NCBI GenBank assembly: GCA_020201525.1
Contig: JAIVGO010000097.1
Location: 1 to 42,056 of the forward strand
DNA from: Actinomycetota bacterium
GTDB taxonomy: Bacteria > Actinomycetota > AC-67
Length of the DNA stretch: 42,056 nucleotides
Reading direction: 5' to 3'
In this document: piece after piece, positions 40,415-42,056 of the stretch
Position numbering within the stretch: position 1 is the first letter of the stretch
How the letters are laid out: every line of letters starts with the position of its first letter
Position numbers and translations under genes: made by a program
The notes under the pieces: generated by a model
What the model was told of the DNA's origin: nothing
The model's input: the letters and a program-made list of their open reading frames with translations, nothing else
The model's database searches: none

Positions 40415-40429
40415 TTGAGTATCTCTCAA
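40415..40429. promoter_or_regulatory. Operator O2 (15 bp)
   Basis: TTGAGTATCTCTCAA has the halves TTGAGt and TCTCAA around a 3-bp centre, nearly the perfect palindrome of O1. It sits 10 bp upstream of the early -35 box. Confidence 0.6.
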
Positions 40430-40593
40430 CTGCGCTTGGGCGCACGCCTTCGCGAGCGCACGGGGCGCTTGCGCACGACCGCCCGGGTGGCGAGCAGCTC
40501 AACCACCGCGGCGATCAGCAGAAGAGCCTCAGCATCACCACGTAAACGACGCCCGATGCTCAACACCTCTCGACGGAGACGCACGAGGTCCAC
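40426..40593 (-). CDS. Small basic ORF upstream of early promoter (doubtful)
   Basis: A frame of 55 codons from GTG 40593 to a stop inside operator O2. The predicted product is helical with a hydrophobic patch (AEALLLIAAVVELLATRAVV) and a very basic tail (RKRPVRSRRRAPKRS). No ribosome binding site or family supports it. It could be read through from the HTH gene upstream. The region 40594-40652 shows nothing else. Confidence 0.25.
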   Translation of the reverse strand: MDLVRLRREVLSIGRRLRGDAEALLLIAAVVELLATRAVVRKRPVRSRRRAPKRS

Positions 40594-40652
40594 AGTTGCA
40601 CATCGGCAACAAGCGCAGCAATACGCCTCATGGGGCGTCGTGCGAAGAATCG

Positions 40653-41009
40653 TTAAGGCTTGTCCCGATGCCGACGATTGCCAGCGAGCTGCTCGACCAG
40701 GTCGTCCACCAGCACGCGCTGCTCCGGCGACAGTAGGGACCACCGGGCATTGATCCGGCGCAAAACTTCATCCGCGCTGCTCACCGTGCTCGGAGCGGGC
40801 CGGCCGAGCTCTCGGTGAATTCCCGGGACGAGCCTGCTCTCGCGCGTTTCTGTGCGCCACAACACAGTTAGGGCACCCGGCGTGCAACCGATCCTGCGCG
40901 CCATCTCGGCCGGTGAGATCCCGGCCTTCGCCATATCGAGTCGGACGCCACGTTTCCACTCGTCATCGACGGGCCACGAGGGTCCGCGGGGTCTCGACTG
41001 GCGAGCCAT
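40653..41009 (-). CDS. HTH regulator, leftward (Cro-like candidate)
   Basis: Protein of 118 residues from ATG 41009; GTG 41028-41030 would add seven residues. Residues 24-52 (RLDMAKAGISPAEMARRIG, then CTPGALTVLWR) have the pattern of an XRE-type helix-turn-helix, followed by a probable dimerisation region up to VLVDDLVEQLAG. It is divergent from the HTH gene at 41076 and lies upstream of the early operon, so it may act as the Cro-like partner or as a repressor. Which of the two is the repressor cannot be told. Confidence 0.65.
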   Translation of the reverse strand: MARQSRPRGPSWPVDDEWKRGVRLDMAKAGISPAEMARRIGCTPGALTVLWRTETRESRLVPGIHRELGRPAPSTVSSADEVLRRINARWSLLSPEQRVLVDDLVEQLAGNRRHRDKP

Positions 41010-41048
41010 CAGGGTCGGGTAGTTGACCACGGCGTTCTTGAGTGGGTC

Positions 41049-41077
41049 TTGACAGGTAGTGTTGAGAACGTCTCAAT
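41049..41077 (+). promoter_or_regulatory. Candidate promoter of the rightward repressor gene
   Basis: A consensus -35 TTGACA lies at 41049-41054. The best -10 at 17 bp is weak (CTCAAT, 41072-41077) and falls inside operator O1. The start site would be near 41084, so translation from ATG 41085 would be leaderless. A further half-operator TTGAG lies at 41038-41042, 24 bp before O1. Confidence 0.4.
41062..41076. promoter_or_regulatory. Operator O1 (perfect palindrome)
   Basis: TTGAGA-ACG-TCTCAA, a perfect 6-bp inverted repeat around 3 bp. Its last base is the A of the ATG at 41076. It shares sequence and length with O2 and O3. Binding here would shut off the HTH gene itself. Confidence 0.7.
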
Positions 41078-41384
41078 GCACTGGATGGAACGACCAATCC
41101 GGACCCGGCGGAAAAGCAAGGGCGAGCAGCGCCCCCGGCGTGTTCTTGCCGACTCCGAGCAGGAGCTCCGCGCTCGACTGATCGCCTGGCGCACGGCGAC
41201 CGGGCGGAGCATGAGCGCCCTCGCGCGCGACGCGGACATCACCACGTCGTCGGTGTCGCTCTACTTCAGCGGCATGATGATGCCGTCGTACGCGACGCTG
41301 GTCGCGATGGTGGTCAAGGGGTTCGGCATCTCGATGCAGCGCTTCTATGGGCCGCTGCCGCAGCAGCCTAGAGCCGCCGCGTGA
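41076..41384 (+). CDS. HTH repressor candidate, rightward (CI-like)
   Basis: Protein of 102 residues from ATG 41076, or 99 from ATG 41085, which suits a leaderless transcript; the frame is also open upstream. Residues 43-72 (GRSMSALARDADITTSSVSL, then YFSGMMMPSYATLV) make an XRE-family helix-turn-helix, followed by a short tail. There is no peptidase or cleavage domain, so it would be a short repressor of the P22 c2 or P2 C type only in size, not RecA-cleavable. Monocistronic, transcribed opposite to the early operon. Confidence 0.7.
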   Translation: MHWMERPIRTRRKSKGEQRPRRVLADSEQELRARLIAWRTATGRSMSALARDADITTSSVSLYFSGMMMPSYATLVAMVVKGFGISMQRFYGPLPQQPRAAA

Positions 41385-41436
41385 TGGTCCGCCTCTCACC
41401 GGGTTGCACCGTGGAGCCGCTCAGAGGATCTCGCAA

Positions 41437-41454
41437 GCTGCGCGGGTGCGCAGC
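41437..41454. terminator. Hairpin between convergent genes
   Basis: GCTGCGC (41437-41443) and GCGCAGC (41448-41454) pair perfectly around GGGT, between the HTH stop (41384) and the lipoprotein stop (41471), which face each other. It is a probable bidirectional terminator though without a U tract. Confidence 0.55.
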
Positions 41455-41470
41455 GGTGGCGCGGCTCACG

Positions 41471-41767
41471 TCACGGTGTTCGGCAGCGCACCACGAGCGT
41501 GACTTCCGGGAGTTCGGTCGTGCGCCGGCCGAAGACCGCGACGTGCTCGGTGCTCGTGGCGACGCCCGTCTTGTTCTCGAGCACGTCGTAGCCCGCGACG
41601 CAAACCTCGCCGGCGCGCTGCATCGCGTACCGGGTGGCGAGCGACTCGCTCACCTGCTCGTCGTCGGGCACCGAACGGATCATGTACCGCCCGTCGCTGA
41701 TCGCGGTGGCCTCGGCTCGGTAGGCGTGTGCGCATCCGGCCAGAAAAAGGACTGCCAGCATCCGCAC
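41471..41767 (-). CDS. Lipoprotein, paralogue of the junction gene
   Basis: Protein of 98 residues. GTG 41767 is chosen because GGAGGT stands six bases upstream; ATG 41761 is possible. MRMLAVLFLAGC ends in a classical lipobox LAGC. The mature part (ATAISDGRYMIRSVPDDEQV, then YAMQRAGEVCVAGYDVLENK) ends PEVTLVVRCRTP, parallel to residues 16-95 of the junction gene. The pair looks like a tandem duplication, the other copy having gained a cysteine-rich tail. It probably sits in the outer or inner membrane of the host. Confidence 0.8.
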   Translation of the reverse strand: MRMLAVLFLAGCAHAYRAEATAISDGRYMIRSVPDDEQVSESLATRYAMQRAGEVCVAGYDVLENKTGVATSTEHVAVFGRRTTELPEVTLVVRCRTP

Positions 41768-41770
41768 GCA

Positions 41771-42056
41771 TCACCTCCGCATGGCACAGGCCGAGCCATC
41801 GCGGCCGAAGGTCTCTTCGATCTCGGCGCAGGCGGCCGCCCCCGGAAAGCAGCCGCTCGGCGCGCAGACCGCCATGCTGCGAAATTCACATGGCGCGTAC
41901 ACGCCATCGGTCGCCCTTCGACGCCACAGCTCGCAGGCTCCCGGTCCGCGATCACCGCCGGCGCAGGAGCCGAATCCGTCGGGTCTAGCTGTGCACCAGA
42001 AGCCCTGAGATGTTCGCGATTCGGATTCTGGCCCACCACAACGCACAACGATCGTG
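41771..42056 (-). CDS. Lipoprotein spanning the contig junction, C-terminal part
   Basis: C-terminal continuation of the gene that starts at 383. Through the 123-bp overlap it stays in frame and stops at 41771. This part is cysteine-rich (FWCTARPDGFGSCAGG, ACELWRR, APCEFRSMAVCAPSGCFPG, ACAEIEETFG). Such spacing, with GFWC and CFP near aromatic residues, is common in predicted Myxococcota lipoproteins. The next lipoprotein starts three bases after the stop. Confidence 0.85.
   Translation of the reverse strand, partial: TIVVRCGGPESESRTSQGFWCTARPDGFGSCAGGDRGPGACELWRRRATDGVYAPCEFRSMAVCAPSGCFPGAAACAEIEETFGRDGSACAMRR
41934..42056. repeat. Terminal direct repeat, right copy
   Basis: Exact copy of bases 1-123; see the left copy. 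Joining the two ends removes 123 bases and gives a circle of 41,933 bp. Confidence 0.95.

Overview
This window looks like the complete genome of a temperate, short-tailed (podovirus-type) phage, about 41.9 kb and very G+C-rich. It reads as a circle. The first 123 bases are repeated exactly at the right end, and one lipoprotein gene starts at 383 on the minus strand, runs off the left edge and finishes at 41771 on the right. A Gram-negative host is suggested by three predicted lipoproteins. The cysteine-rich style of two of them resembles lipoproteins common in Myxococcota, so a myxobacterium-like host is a reasonable inference, not a proof.

Layout. Plus strand 451-10922: a tightly overlapping run of middle genes (DNA modification, a replication protein with a probable internal origin, a radical-SAM protein, a Dam-type methyltransferase, nucleases, a SLOG-fold protein). 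Plus strand 10922-32443: the late region in virion order, with large terminase, portal, scaffold, major capsid protein, head and connector proteins, a glycine-rich tail protein, a large tail hub, a tail fibre, three probable ejection proteins, a membrane protein, a holin-like protein and a Cys/His peptidoglycan hydrolase. No tape-measure gene is visible. At 32466-32638 lies the attachment site: the 3' half of a tRNA-Leu(GAG) gene flanked by two inverted repeats. Minus strand 40369-32547: the early operon, running from a promoter with two operators through a recombination pair (a conserved phage protein and a PD-(D/E)XK exonuclease) and a string of small coupled genes to the tyrosine integrase. 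At 40373-41384 is the lysogeny switch: two divergent HTH genes and three 15-bp TTGA...TCAA operators. Minus strand 41471 through the junction to 383: a tandem pair of related lipoproteins, probably expressed from the prophage.

How it fits together. No DNA polymerase, helicase or primase was found, so host enzymes must do most of replication after the phage initiator acts. The replication gene carries seven GTCAC/GTGAC boxes at exact 10-bp intervals followed by CCGAT repeats, an arrangement like the iterons inside the lambda O gene. The most unusual locus is the only sizeable non-coding gap in the early operon (36969-37202). It holds three perfect hairpins and a 102-nt tRNA-like element ending in CCA. 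No gene-free stretch exceeds 300 bases. The largest gaps are this one and 40430-40652, which holds at most one small reading frame.
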